DNA from: Clostridium formicaceticum
GTDB taxonomy: Bacteria; Bacillota; Clostridia; Peptostreptococcales; Natronincolaceae
Assembly (NCBI RefSeq): GCF_001854185.1
Contig: NZ_CP017603.1
Location: 2,542,001 to 2,606,000 of the forward strand
Length of the DNA: 64,000 bases
Direction: 5' to 3'
In this document: piece by piece, positions 26,804 to 36,138 of the stretch
Layout: every line of letters starts with the position of its first letter
Numbering within the stretch: the first letter of the stretch is position 1
The notes under the pieces: model-generated
What the model was told of the DNA's origin: nothing
The model's database searches: none
Seen by the model: only the letters and a program-made list of their open reading frames with translations
Made by a program: the position numbers and the translations under genes

Positions 26804-29560
26804 ATGAGTAAAATGCTACACAAGAAACTGCTAGTAAATGGAATTACTAGAACAATTATCACAAGTCCAGAAGAAACTTTAGCTAATGTTTTAAGAAGCC
26901 AGCTAGGCTTAACTGGAACAAAGGTAGGTTGTGGCACTGGAGAATGTGGGGCTTGTACAGTAATCTTAGATGGTAAGGTGGTAAGATCCTGTGTCGTCAG
27001 AATGAAGAGGGTACGTGATGAAGCAGATGTACTGACCATCGAAGGTGTAGGTACAGCGGATAATTTACATCCTCTACAATTAGCATGGGTAATTCATGGG
27101 GCTGCACAATGTGGTTTTTGTTCTCCGGGATTCATTGTTTCTGCTAAAGCATTATTAGATGCAAACGCTAACCCAACCCGTCAGGAAGTTAGGGATTGGT
27201 TCCAAAAAAATAGAAATGTTTGTAGATGTACAGGATATAAACCTTTAGTAGATGCTGTAATGGAGGCAGCACGATTAATTCGTGGTGAAGTGAAAAAAGA
27301 AGATTTATGGTTTAAGTTGAAAGATGGAGATAGTATCTATGGAAGTAATATTCCAAGACCAAGTGCAGTAGCAAAGGTTACAGGTACTTGTGATTATGGC
27401 GCAGACCTAGGATTAAAGCTTCCAAAGGAAACATTACATATTAAATTGGTACAGGCTAAGGTTTCTCATGCCAATATTTTATCTATCGATACTTCAGAAG
27501 CAGAAAAAATGCCAGGTGTATATAAAGTATTGACTTATAAGGATGTAAAAGGTAAAAACCGTATTACTGGATTAATTACCTTCCCGACCAATAAGGGGGA
27601 CGGATGGGATCGTCCTATCTTAAATGATAAAAAAGTATTCCAGTATGGCGATGCCATCGCGATGGTATTGGCTGATACAGCATGTAATGCTGAAAAAGCT
27701 GCTGAGAAGGTAAAAGTAGAGTTGGAAGAACTACCTGCATACATGAGTGCACCAGCGGCAATGGCAGAAGATACTATCGAAATTCATCCAGGAACACCAA
27801 ATATTTACTATACAATTCCTGTCATCAAAGGTGAGGATACGAAGCCTTTAATGGAAAAATTGCCTTATGTAATAGAGGATGATTTCTATGTAGGAAGACA
27901 ACCACATCTACCTATCGAGCCGGATGTAGGGTTTGCCTATATGGATGAAAGTGATAACTTGATTATTCACTCTAAGAGTATTGGTCTTCACCTTCATGCA
28001 GCAATGATTGCTCCTGGTTTGGGTATAGACGATTCTAAGTTATTCCTTGTTCAGAATCCTACAGGAGGAACTTTTGGTTATAAATTCAGTCCTACCATTG
28101 AAGCATTACTAGGGGTTGCTGCTATGGCTACAGGAAAACCTGTTTACCTTGAATTTGATTATTATCAACAAATCACCTATACAGGTAAGCGATCTCCTTT
28201 CTTTATCAACTTAAAATTTGGTGCAGATGAAAATGGAAAAATCGTAGCTATGGAAAGTGACTTTTCAGTAGACCATGGTCCTTATTCAGAATTTGGTGAT
28301 CTATTAACCATGAGGGGTGCTCAGTTTATAGGTGCAGGATATGATATTCCAAATATAAGAGGAGAAGGACGTACTGTTTGTACCAATCATGCATGGGGTT
28401 CAGCCTTCCGTGGTTATGGTTCACCACAAAGTATGTTCGCTTCTGAGTGCTTAGCAGACATGTTGGCGGAAAAAATCGGTATGGATCCACTTGAATTTAG
28501 ATATAAAAATGTTTATAGAGAAGGTGCAACTAATCCTAGCGGACAGGAGCCAGAGGTTATTGCCTATCCACAAATGATTGATACATTGCGTCCAAAATAT
28601 CAGGAAGCATTAAAAAATGCAAAAAACAACTCTACAAAAGATAAAAAATGCGGTGTAGGTATTGCACTAATGTGTTATGGCTGCGGTCTTGATGGGCCAG
28701 ATTCTGGTGAGGCTTGGGTAGAATTAACATCTACAGGAATCACTGTAGGAAACTCTTGGGAAGATCATGGTCAAGGTGCTGATACTGGGTCTCAGATTTT
28801 TGCGCATGAAGCTTTAAGAAGACATGGTTATCATATTAAACCAGAAAACATTAAACTGATCTTAAACGATATGAGATTTACCCCTAATAGCGGACCTGCT
28901 GGAGGAAGTAGATCAAATGTAATGGTAGGAAATGGTATCAAGGATGCCTGCGACCAGTTGATGGCGGCAATGAAAAAAACTGATGGAACCTTTAGAACCT
29001 ATGATGAAATGATTGCAGAAAATATTCCAGTGAGATATCTTGGAAAAATTACTGTTCCTGGTGTTGAGTGTAGTATGGAAACAGCGCAAGGAATTCCATT
29101 CGTAGTTTATATGTATGGCGTTCTAATGACAGAAGTAACTGTAGATATGAATACAGGAAAAACTGTAGTAGACAAAATGACGCTTGTATCTGACTGCGGA
29201 ACCATTACCAGCAAATTAGCGTTAGAAGGGCAGCTTTATGGTGGCCTTGTACAGGGAATTGGTTTAGCTCTTAGTGAGGACTTTGAAGATCTAAATTATC
29301 ATACTACAATGACCAAGTGTGGTATTCCTACCATCAAGGATGCCCCAGATAATATAGAAATCATTCATCAAGAAACCCCAAGACCTCACGGGCCTTTTGG
29401 AGCGGCGGGAGCAGGAGAAATGCCTTTATCTGCACCACATGCTGCGATTATCAATGCTATCTATAACGCTAGCGGTGTTCGTATTAAGAGATTACCAGCT
29501 CTACCAGAGGTTGTTTTAGAAAAGATTAAAGAATTAGATGGCGGTAAATGCTGTTGCTAA
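26804..29560 (+). CDS. mop: Aldehyde oxidoreductase, Mop type (xanthine oxidase family)
   Basis: A 918-residue single-chain molybdenum hydroxylase closely resembling the Desulfovibrio gigas aldehyde oxidoreductase along its length. The plant-type [2Fe-2S] domain has C43/C48/C51/C63 (VGCGTGECGACT). The second cluster uses C103/C106 (QCGFCSPGF) and C140/C142 (CRCTGY). The Mo domains include GGTFGYKFSP, RGYGSPQSMFASE and the presumed catalytic glutamate in GAGEMPLSAPHA. There is no FAD domain, so electrons must pass to a separate partner, plausibly the next gene product. ATG 26804 is chosen over 26786 because GGGG lies 8 bp before it. Confidence 0.92.
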   Translation: MSKMLHKKLLVNGITRTIITSPEETLANVLRSQLGLTGTKVGCGTGECGACTVILDGKVVRSCVVRMKRVRDEADVLTIEGVGTADNLHPLQLAWVIHGAAQCGFCSPGFIVSAKALLDANANPTRQEVRDWFQKNRNVCRCTGYKPLVDAVMEAARLIRGEVKKEDLWFKLKDGDSIYGSNIPRPSAVAKVTGTCDYGADLGLKLPKETLHIKLVQAKVSHANILSIDTSEAEKMPGVYKVLTYKDVKGKNRITGLITFPTNKGDGWDRPILNDKKVFQYGDAIAMVLADTACNAEKAAEKVKVELEELPAYMSAPAAMAEDTIEIHPGTPNIYYTIPVIKGEDTKPLMEKLPYVIEDDFYVGRQPHLPIEPDVGFAYMDESDNLIIHSKSIGLHLHAAMIAPGLGIDDSKLFLVQNPTGGTFGYKFSPTIEALLGVAAMATGKPVYLEFDYYQQITYTGKRSPFFINLKFGADENGKIVAMESDFSVDHGPYSEFGDLLTMRGAQFIGAGYDIPNIRGEGRTVCTNHAWGSAFRGYGSPQSMFASECLADMLAEKIGMDPLEFRYKNVYREGATNPSGQEPEVIAYPQMIDTLRPKYQEALKNAKNNSTKDKKCGVGIALMCYGCGLDGPDSGEAWVELTSTGITVGNSWEDHGQGADTGSQIFAHEALRRHGYHIKPENIKLILNDMRFTPNSGPAGGSRSNVMVGNGIKDACDQLMAAMKKTDGTFRTYDEMIAENIPVRYLGKITVPGVECSMETAQGIPFVVYMYGVLMTEVTVDMNTGKTVVDKMTLVSDCGTITSKLALEGQLYGGLVQGIGLALSEDFEDLNYHTTMTKCGIPTIKDAPDNIEIIHQETPRPHGPFGAAGAGEMPLSAPHAAIINAIYNASGVRIKRLPALPEVVLEKIKELDGGKCCC

Positions 29561-29630
29561 ACTTCTATTAAAAATTGTTTTAGAAGAAGCTAAAACATTA
29601 GGAAAGTAATCATTTTTTAAAATAAAATTT

Positions 29631-29670
29631 GCAGGGAATCTATGGCATGATGCCGGATTCCCTTTGCCTG
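29631..29670 (+). other. Intercistronic stem-loop downstream of mop
   Basis: GGGAATC/GATTCCC with an inner GGCAT/ATGCC stem. No T run follows, so it is more likely an mRNA-stability or processing hairpin than a terminator. It would keep mop expressed above the following genes. Confidence 0.5.
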
Positions 29671-29706
29671 TTGAATTTTGAAGGGAAGGGAGGTTTCAAG
29701 GAAAAG

Positions 29707-31995
29707 ATGGATTTAGAAAAATTGCTAAGTCATGAAAATTGGTGCATTCAGGACAATGCTCCCTCTTGTGTGGCACAATGTCCTCTACATGTTGATGTAA
29801 AAACATTTGTTATGCAAGCTGCTAAAAAGGATTGGAAGGCTGCTTATAAAACGATGCAAAAAAAGATGCCTTTCCCCAAAATTATCGCAAGGATTTGTGA
29901 TCATCCCTGTGAAAATAAATGTGTCCGTAATAAAATCGGAGGTCCTATTCAGATATCTTTTCTTGAAAAAGTAATAGTGCAAGAGGGTTCTGCCAAAGTA
30001 TCTGTTCCTGCATTTTTGCCAAAAAAGGACAAAAAAGCAGTAGTAATAGGCGGGGGAATCAGCGGTTTGACTACTGCTCTTGATCTAAGGAAAAAGGGCT
30101 ATTATGTAGCAATTCTAGAGAAAAGCCATCGACTTGGAGGAAGACTATGGGACCATCCTGAAAAAGTCCTGCCAAAAGTCATTATTGAAGAAGAACTTAG
30201 CATCATCCCTAAAATGGGTATTGAAGTGCAGCTTAATACTTTTGTGGATCAAGAAAAATTGGAAAAATTGATGAAGGAGTATGATGCTTTGTACCTAGGA
30301 ACAGGTACTTGGCCAGGTGGATTGGAAATTAACCCTATTACTTTTGAAACCCAACATCCAGCAGTGTTTGCAGGGGGGTGTTTAGTGGAAGAAAATAAAA
30401 AGTCCATCATTGAATCCTTTGCTACAGGAAGAAGAAGTGCTGTTTCTATAGATAGATACTTGAGCAAAGTTTCATTAAAGGCTTCTAGGGATGGTGAAGG
30501 CGCCTATGAAACGGAACTGATTGTGAATATAGAAGGAGTAAAGTCAGTTCCTATTGTAGCTATGGCAGATCCTGCAGGGTATTCGGCAGAGGAAGGGGCT
30601 TTAGAGGCACAAAGGTGTATTCAGTGTGCCTGTTTGGAATGTACAAAAGGTTGTGTATTCCTTGAGAAATTTGGAAGCTATCCTAAAAAATATATTCGTC
30701 AGATCTATAATAACGAAGCCCTTGTTATGGGTAAAAGAGCAGCAAACACTTTGATTAATTCATGTAGTCTGTGTGGATTATGTGGAGAGGTATGTCCTAC
30801 GGATTTAAATATGAGGGAGCTATTTAGAGAAACAAGAGTTCGCATGATGGAAAAAGATAGGATGCCTCCATCTGCTCATGAATTTGCTTTAAGAGATTTT
30901 GCCTTTAACACCAGCGAAAAGTTTACTCTTCTGAAGCATCAACCGGGTAAAACTAGCAGTAAGTACCTTTATTTTCCTGGCTGTCAGCTAAGCGCATCTG
31001 CTCCTGAATATGTTGAAAAAACCTATCAGTATTTAATAGAGAAGTTTACTGATGGGGTAGGGTTGATGTTGGATTGCTGCGGGGCGCCTGCAGAGTGGGC
31101 GGGGCGAGAGGATTTATTTAAAAAAACCTTAGAAGAGATAAAAGAAAAATGGATCTCTATGGGAAAACCTACAATGATTGTTGCCTGTTCTACATGTAAT
31201 TTTATGATGAAAAATTATTTGCCAGAAATCAAGATCCTATCTCTATGGGAAGTAATGAACAAAGAAGGTTTACCTACCTCAACGTCGCAGCAACAGGATA
31301 AAAACTTATCTTTTGCTATTCATGATGCCTGCACTACGCGAGATAATGCAGCGCTTCACAAAAGCGTACGGGAACTGATAGAAAAACTTGGATATAAGGT
31401 AGAGGAACTAAAATATAGCAAGGAAAAGACAAAATGCTGTGGTTATGGAGGCCTTACGTATTTTGCCAATAGAGAAATTGCGGAGGCTGTTATAGAAGGT
31501 CGTATTGCTGAAAGCTCCAAGGATTATATAGCCTATTGTTCTATGTGCAGGGACTTATTTTCAAGCAAAGGTAAACGTATCTTACACTTATTAGATTTGA
31601 TTTATGGTGATGACCTAAACCTTCTCGTTTCAAAAAAAGGACCAACACTTTCGGAAAGACATGCCAATCGCACCTATCTAAAAATAAAATTATTAAAGGA
31701 ATTGTGGGGTGAAGAAATAACGATGGATGAGGATTTTACGATGAAAATTTGTTTGACCCCAGAAGCCAAGGAAAAAATGGAAAAACGTCTTATTTTGATG
31801 AAGGATATACAACAGGTGATACAGGAGGCGGAGAGCACAGACTGTAAGTTTATCCATGCAGAAAACGGTCATTTTCTTGCATCAAAACGGTTTATTAATG
31901 TTACCTATTGGGTGGAATATGAAATAAATGCAGAGGACTATATCGTTCATAATGCCTATAGTCACAGGATGGAGATAATGGAGGAAAAGGAATGA
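29707..31995 (+). CDS. FAD/Fe-S oxidoreductase fused to HdrB-like CCG domains
   Basis: A 762-residue multidomain redox protein. An N-terminal GltD/DPD-like Fe-S domain (CVAQCPLHVDV, CDHPCENKC) leads to an FAD/NAD Rossmann motif VVIGGGISGLTTALDL. Then come cysteine clusters (CIQCACLECTKGC; CSLCGLCGEVCP) and two CCG half-domains like HdrB/GlpC (FPGCQLSA...DCCGAP; HDACTTRD...KCCGYGG...CSMC). The C-terminal 130 residues are unassigned. This fits the type that NCBI calls a dicluster-binding pyridine nucleotide-disulfide oxidoreductase (memory). It probably moves electrons from the Mo enzyme. The frame opens at TTG 29629; ATG 29707 fits the family start. Confidence 0.82.
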   Translation: MDLEKLLSHENWCIQDNAPSCVAQCPLHVDVKTFVMQAAKKDWKAAYKTMQKKMPFPKIIARICDHPCENKCVRNKIGGPIQISFLEKVIVQEGSAKVSVPAFLPKKDKKAVVIGGGISGLTTALDLRKKGYYVAILEKSHRLGGRLWDHPEKVLPKVIIEEELSIIPKMGIEVQLNTFVDQEKLEKLMKEYDALYLGTGTWPGGLEINPITFETQHPAVFAGGCLVEENKKSIIESFATGRRSAVSIDRYLSKVSLKASRDGEGAYETELIVNIEGVKSVPIVAMADPAGYSAEEGALEAQRCIQCACLECTKGCVFLEKFGSYPKKYIRQIYNNEALVMGKRAANTLINSCSLCGLCGEVCPTDLNMRELFRETRVRMMEKDRMPPSAHEFALRDFAFNTSEKFTLLKHQPGKTSSKYLYFPGCQLSASAPEYVEKTYQYLIEKFTDGVGLMLDCCGAPAEWAGREDLFKKTLEEIKEKWISMGKPTMIVACSTCNFMMKNYLPEIKILSLWEVMNKEGLPTSTSQQQDKNLSFAIHDACTTRDNAALHKSVRELIEKLGYKVEELKYSKEKTKCCGYGGLTYFANREIAEAVIEGRIAESSKDYIAYCSMCRDLFSSKGKRILHLLDLIYGDDLNLLVSKKGPTLSERHANRTYLKIKLLKELWGEEITMDEDFTMKICLTPEAKEKMEKRLILMKDIQQVIQEAESTDCKFIHAENGHFLASKRFINVTYWVEYEINAEDYIVHNAYSHRMEIMEEKE

Positions 31996-32198
31996 AAACA
32001 CAGGAAAACACTGCTGAAAACAAGTGGTTATGCAAATGTGGGGGAAAAATGGAATTGTCTAAGGTAAAAATCACCTACCTCAATGGGAAATATGACGTGG
32101 AATTATTGAAGTGTAGCTGTTGTGATAAAGTTTTGATTTCGGAAGATTTAGCCACTGGGAAGATGTTGGAGGTTGAAAAAATTCTAGAGGATAAGTGA
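31992..32198 (+). CDS. Small Cys-motif redox protein (DVU_1557-like)
   Basis: A 68-residue protein with CKCGG near residue 14 and CSCC near 42, a zinc-ribbon or small redox arrangement. It overlaps the preceding stop by four bases (ATGA), indicating coupling. From memory it corresponds to the small redox protein found in the Desulfovibrio DVU_1551-1559 neighbourhood. Function unknown; a metal or sulfur carrier for the Mo enzyme is possible. Confidence 0.7.
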   Translation: MKTQENTAENKWLCKCGGKMELSKVKITYLNGKYDVELLKCSCCDKVLISEDLATGKMLEVEKILEDK

Positions 32199-32214
32199 TA
32201 GGAGAGATGTAAAA

Positions 32215-32946
32215 ATGACTACTTTGGGTGGCCAGAAGGTTTACGAAAGCACTGCCATAAGACAAGTGGCTGGAGATGTCATAAGGCCAGGGGGACTGGA
32301 TTTGACAGATAAAGCTGCGAAGTATTGCGCTTTTTCAAAAGAAAGTCCTATCTTAGACATTGGTTGTGGCATAGGAACAACAGTTGCCTACTTGAAGGAA
32401 AAGTATGGATTTGATGCAATGGGGATTGATCCTTCTGAACTGTTGCTAAGTGAGGGAAGGTTGAAGCATCCAAATATAACGCTATTAAAGGGAAGAGGAG
32501 AGAAACTTCCTTTTTCTGATGAGATGATGGAGGGCGTCTTTAATGAGTGTACCCTTTCGTTGATGGAGGACTTAGAGGGAGCAGTGGCAGAAGTTTATAG
32601 GGTGCTAAAATCAAAGGGACTATGGGTGATTTCTGATGTGTATGCACAGGAAGCAAAGTGGGTAACGGCATTACAAAAAACAAAATTACAAAGCTGTATA
32701 CGGGGAATGTTTGATCTCCCAATGCTGAAGGAGACATTAAAAAAATTTGGTTTTAAAGAAGTCTTCTTTGAAGATCATACAGCATCTTTAAAGCAGATGA
32801 TGGTCAATATGGTGCTTACCTATGGAACCATGGAAATGTTTTGGAAAAAAGCTACAGCATGTTGCGGTACAGACTTATCCATGGTACATGAGACTGTGAA
32901 GAAATGTAAACCCGGATATTTCTTAATGATTCTACAAAAAAATTAA
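32215..32946 (+). CDS. Class I SAM-dependent methyltransferase (DVU_1556-like)
   Basis: A 243-residue methyltransferase. The SAM-binding motif I is ILDIGCGIGTTVAYL near residue 45, followed by MGIDPSELLL and LPFSDEMMEGVFNECTLSL. The position between the small redox protein and the C-GCAxxG-C-C gene is that of the conserved Mop-associated methyltransferase. Substrate unknown. AGGAGAG lies before the ATG. Confidence 0.85.
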   Translation: MTTLGGQKVYESTAIRQVAGDVIRPGGLDLTDKAAKYCAFSKESPILDIGCGIGTTVAYLKEKYGFDAMGIDPSELLLSEGRLKHPNITLLKGRGEKLPFSDEMMEGVFNECTLSLMEDLEGAVAEVYRVLKSKGLWVISDVYAQEAKWVTALQKTKLQSCIRGMFDLPMLKETLKKFGFKEVFFEDHTASLKQMMVNMVLTYGTMEMFWKKATACCGTDLSMVHETVKKCKPGYFLMILQKN

Positions 32947-32985
32947 TCTTTAACACTTAGATATAGTAAAGGAGGAATCAAAAAG

Positions 32986-33450
32986 ATGGAAATGAATAAT
33001 GAAGCCTTTGAGATTTTTCAGTTATCTGCACAGGGATTTTGTTGTAGTCAGATTTTTGTTATTTTGGCTTTAAGAAAAGAAGGTAAAGAAAACCCCGATT
33101 TGGTTAGGGCAATGAATAGTATGTGTGGTGGCGTAGGGCTATCTGGAAAGTCTTGCGGCATTTTACTAGGCGGTCTTTCTGTTTTGGGCCTTTATGGAGG
33201 TAAAGGAAAGGACACAGAATATAGAAATGAAAGTTTTACTAAAATGGTTAAGGAGTTTGTAGCATGGTTTGAAGAAGAATTTAAAAGCACAGATTGTATT
33301 GATATTGTAGGTTATCAAGTGATTAGCGACGAAACAGGTGAAGAAAGCTATCCAGTAAAATGCGGTAAAAGTCTTCTTCAAAGCTATTATAAGGTAATGG
33401 AAATACTAGAACAATTTGGTTTTGAACTGGGTGATAGAGACGATGAATAA
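32986..33450 (+). CDS. C-GCAxxG-C-C family protein (DVU_1555-like)
   Basis: A 154-residue protein with the family cysteine pattern: GFCCSQ near 22, MCGGVGLSGKSCG near 45-57, then a late cysteine in CGKS. These residues likely bind a metal or Fe-S cluster (family inference). AAAGGAGG precedes the ATG. The radical SAM gene starts inside its last codons, so the two are coupled. Confidence 0.85.
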   Translation: MEMNNEAFEIFQLSAQGFCCSQIFVILALRKEGKENPDLVRAMNSMCGGVGLSGKSCGILLGGLSVLGLYGGKGKDTEYRNESFTKMVKEFVAWFEEEFKSTDCIDIVGYQVISDETGEESYPVKCGKSLLQSYYKVMEILEQFGFELGDRDDE

Positions 33451-34789
33451 AATAGATAAAATAGCAGATACAGAAAGTCTATGTCCCATCTGTTTTAAAA
33501 AGATTCCAGCCCAAAAAGTAATGTACACCCGAGATGAGCCCCAAGTTTTTTTAGAAAAATCTTGCCCGAAACATGGGAAATTTAAAACCCTGATTTGGAA
33601 GGGAAAGCCAGATATAAGACAGTGGATGCGAAAAAAAACCTCTAGAATGCCTGATCTACATGATAATTTGGTTGAAAAAGGTTGTCCCTATGATTGTGGC
33701 TTATGTATGCATCATCGTCAGGAAACCTGTACAGCTTTAATTGAAGTTACGAATAGATGCAATTTAAGCTGCAGCTATTGTTTTGCACAGGCGGAGATAG
33801 AAGAAGCAGAAGATCCTGATATAAAAATGATTGAGGAAAGGTTTGATAGATTATTAAGTAGAGGGATACGCTGCAATCTTCAGCTATCAGGGGGAGAACC
33901 TACTTTACGAGAAGATTTAGCAGAGATCATAAAAATGGGACGTTCTAAAAACTTGTTTTTGATTCAAGTGAATACCAATGGTATTCGGATTGCACAGGAT
34001 GAAGCCTATCTTAAAAAGTTAAAAGAGGCAGGTTTAGATTCTATTTATCTACAGTTTGATAGTACATGTGATCAGGTGTATACAAGACTTCGAGGAAGAA
34101 AGTTATTTGATCTAAAAAAACAAGCAATAGAAAATTGCCAAAAACATCAAGTTGGGGTAGTTTTGGTGCCGACGCTGGTACCAGAAATAAATACGCATCA
34201 TATAGGGGAAATGATTAAATTTGCTTTGGCATATACCCCTACCGTCCGAGGTATTCATTTTCAGCCGGTTAGTTATTTTGGCAAAATTCCCAGCGATGGG
34301 GCTGTATCAAATAGATTGACGATACCAGAGGTGATACGGGAGATTGAAAAACAGACGGATGGACTGATAAAGGCAGACAGTTTCAAACCGCCAGGATGTG
34401 AAAATTCTTTTTGCTCCTTTCATGGCAATTATATTTATCGACCTGATCAGAAGATTATTACGCTAACGCAGAACACTTCTTCTTGCTGTAGCAAAACAAT
34501 CAAGGCTGAAGAAGGAGCAAGAAAAGCAAAGGAAGCTGTTTTAAGAACTTGGTCTTCACCAACAGCAGAATTACCTGAAAAAGTGGAAGAGTCTTCTGGT
34601 TGGGATGAAATGCTTACAGACCTTAGACGACACTCCTTTACGATTTCGGGCATGACTTTTCAGGATGTATGGAATTTAGATTTGGAAAGAGTAAGGGATT
34701 GTTGCATTCATGTGGTTACTGCTAAGGGACAGCTTGTTCCTTTCTGTATTTACTATTTAACGAATAGTCATGGAAAATCATTTTATTAA
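33443..34789 (+). CDS. Radical SAM protein (TrsS-like)
   Basis: A 448-residue radical SAM enzyme. N-terminal cysteine pairs (CPICFKKI; KGCPYDCGLCMHHRQETC) precede the radical SAM motif CNLSCSYCFAQ near residue 106 and the GGEPTLRED motif. The arrangement resembles the MJ0619/tetraether-synthase superfamily. In related clusters this protein is called TrsS and may contain selenocysteine (memory); none is evident here. The frame opens at TTG 33416, but GGTGAT sits 8 bp before ATG 33443. Substrate unknown. Confidence 0.82.
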   Translation: MNKIDKIADTESLCPICFKKIPAQKVMYTRDEPQVFLEKSCPKHGKFKTLIWKGKPDIRQWMRKKTSRMPDLHDNLVEKGCPYDCGLCMHHRQETCTALIEVTNRCNLSCSYCFAQAEIEEAEDPDIKMIEERFDRLLSRGIRCNLQLSGGEPTLREDLAEIIKMGRSKNLFLIQVNTNGIRIAQDEAYLKKLKEAGLDSIYLQFDSTCDQVYTRLRGRKLFDLKKQAIENCQKHQVGVVLVPTLVPEINTHHIGEMIKFALAYTPTVRGIHFQPVSYFGKIPSDGAVSNRLTIPEVIREIEKQTDGLIKADSFKPPGCENSFCSFHGNYIYRPDQKIITLTQNTSSCCSKTIKAEEGARKAKEAVLRTWSSPTAELPEKVEESSGWDEMLTDLRRHSFTISGMTFQDVWNLDLERVRDCCIHVVTAKGQLVPFCIYYLTNSHGKSFY

Positions 34790-34806
34790 GAGATGGGGAG
34801 GACGAG

Positions 34807-36138
34807 ATGAAAAAAACGTCTTTGGAATCTTGGTTATTTAGAAAAATGGATTATGAAGGAACGCCTGAAGGAGCAAAAAAATATATTGAGGCTTATCAAT
34901 TGGAAAAGCTTCGAGAAACCATCCAACTTGCTCAGCAAAACAGTATATTTTATAGAAAACACTTATCAAAGGTTTCTTTAAAAAGCATGGATTCTTTTGA
35001 AGATTTTCAAAGTATACCTTTTACTACTGCAGGGGATCTTCAAGAGAATCCCCTAAACTTTCTTTGTGTATCTCAAGATGAAATACAGCGGATTGTTACC
35101 CTAAATACTTCAGGAACATCAGGAGCATCGAAACGTATTTATTTTACTCAAAATGATCAGAAGCTTATCGTGGACTTTTTTGCTGTTGGTATGTCTAATC
35201 TTGTTAAGGGAGGAGATCGGGTTTTGATTTTGCTTCCTGGTCAGCAGCCAGGAAGTGTGGGGGATTTATTAAAAAAAGCATTGGAAGGAATTCATGTAAA
35301 GGCTTATATCTATGGATTTGTAGATGATCCTGAAAGAATATTTACCTTGATAGAAGAAAAAAAAATTAACTGTCTCGTAGGACTCCCTGTACAGGTTTTG
35401 ATGCTTGCTAGATGTCGAAATAAGCTTTCCACGATGCGAAAATGCCTGTTAACTGCGGATTATGTTCCCGAAGTGACAAAAAAAGTCCTGCAGGAGAATT
35501 GGAGATGTAAGGTTTTTACCCACTATGGTATGACGGAAATGGGTTTAGGGGGTGGGGTAGAATGCGAAGCATTAGACGGTTATCACCTTAGGGAAGCTGA
35601 TTTATACTTCGAGGTAATAGATCCTTATACGGGAAAGGTCGTTGCTGATGGAGAATGGGGAGAAGTTGTTTTTACCACCTTAACCAGAGAAGGAATGCCT
35701 CTAATACGGTATCGGACGGGGGATATTGCACGCTTTATTCAGGAACCCTGTCCCTGCGGCAGTATACTAAAAAGACTCGATAAGGTGATGGGCAGATGGG
35801 ATGATTTAGTAGAGATTCAAGATGGGCGGTTTTTGGATATTGGTCAGTTGGATGAGGTAATTTTTGGATTTGATGAAGTGCTGGATTATGATGTTTTTGT
35901 GGATAATGATAATGAAGATATGATTGAATTGCATATTCATATAAAAACAAAAACAGATCATTTTGATGTTCTTCAAAGAGACGTGAAAGAAGCCTTAAGA
36001 AAAATTCCTGTTATCCAGAAAGGAATTACTAGTAATAAAATGAAGTTCCCAAGTATTAGCAAGCGGGATACGTATATGAAGGATGGAAGAGCTAAAAGAA
36101 AAATAAAGCAGCACACAAAGGAGGGGTTAAGTATATGA
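34807..36138 (+). CDS. AMP-dependent synthetase/CoA ligase-like (DVU_1553-like)
   Basis: A 443-residue adenylate-forming enzyme related to phenylacetate-CoA ligase. The P-loop-like TSGTSGASKRIYFT is near residue 100, THYGMTEMGLGGG near 240, and YRTGDIARF near 302 with GRWDDLVEI following. A cysteine pair CPCG interrupts the C-terminal part as in PaaK-like enzymes. It probably activates a carboxylate, which could be the product of the aldehyde oxidoreductase or a cofactor precursor (inference). It overlaps xdhC by four bases. Confidence 0.83.
   Translation: MKKTSLESWLFRKMDYEGTPEGAKKYIEAYQLEKLRETIQLAQQNSIFYRKHLSKVSLKSMDSFEDFQSIPFTTAGDLQENPLNFLCVSQDEIQRIVTLNTSGTSGASKRIYFTQNDQKLIVDFFAVGMSNLVKGGDRVLILLPGQQPGSVGDLLKKALEGIHVKAYIYGFVDDPERIFTLIEEKKINCLVGLPVQVLMLARCRNKLSTMRKCLLTADYVPEVTKKVLQENWRCKVFTHYGMTEMGLGGGVECEALDGYHLREADLYFEVIDPYTGKVVADGEWGEVVFTTLTREGMPLIRYRTGDIARFIQEPCPCGSILKRLDKVMGRWDDLVEIQDGRFLDIGQLDEVIFGFDEVLDYDVFVDNDNEDMIELHIHIKTKTDHFDVLQRDVKEALRKIPVIQKGITSNKMKFPSISKRDTYMKDGRAKRKIKQHTKEGLSI

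Noticed and set aside
26191-27039. Minus-strand frames of 60-99 residues opposite the MoeA-like gene and mop
   Set aside because: Shadows of strongly supported plus-strand genes, without start signals.
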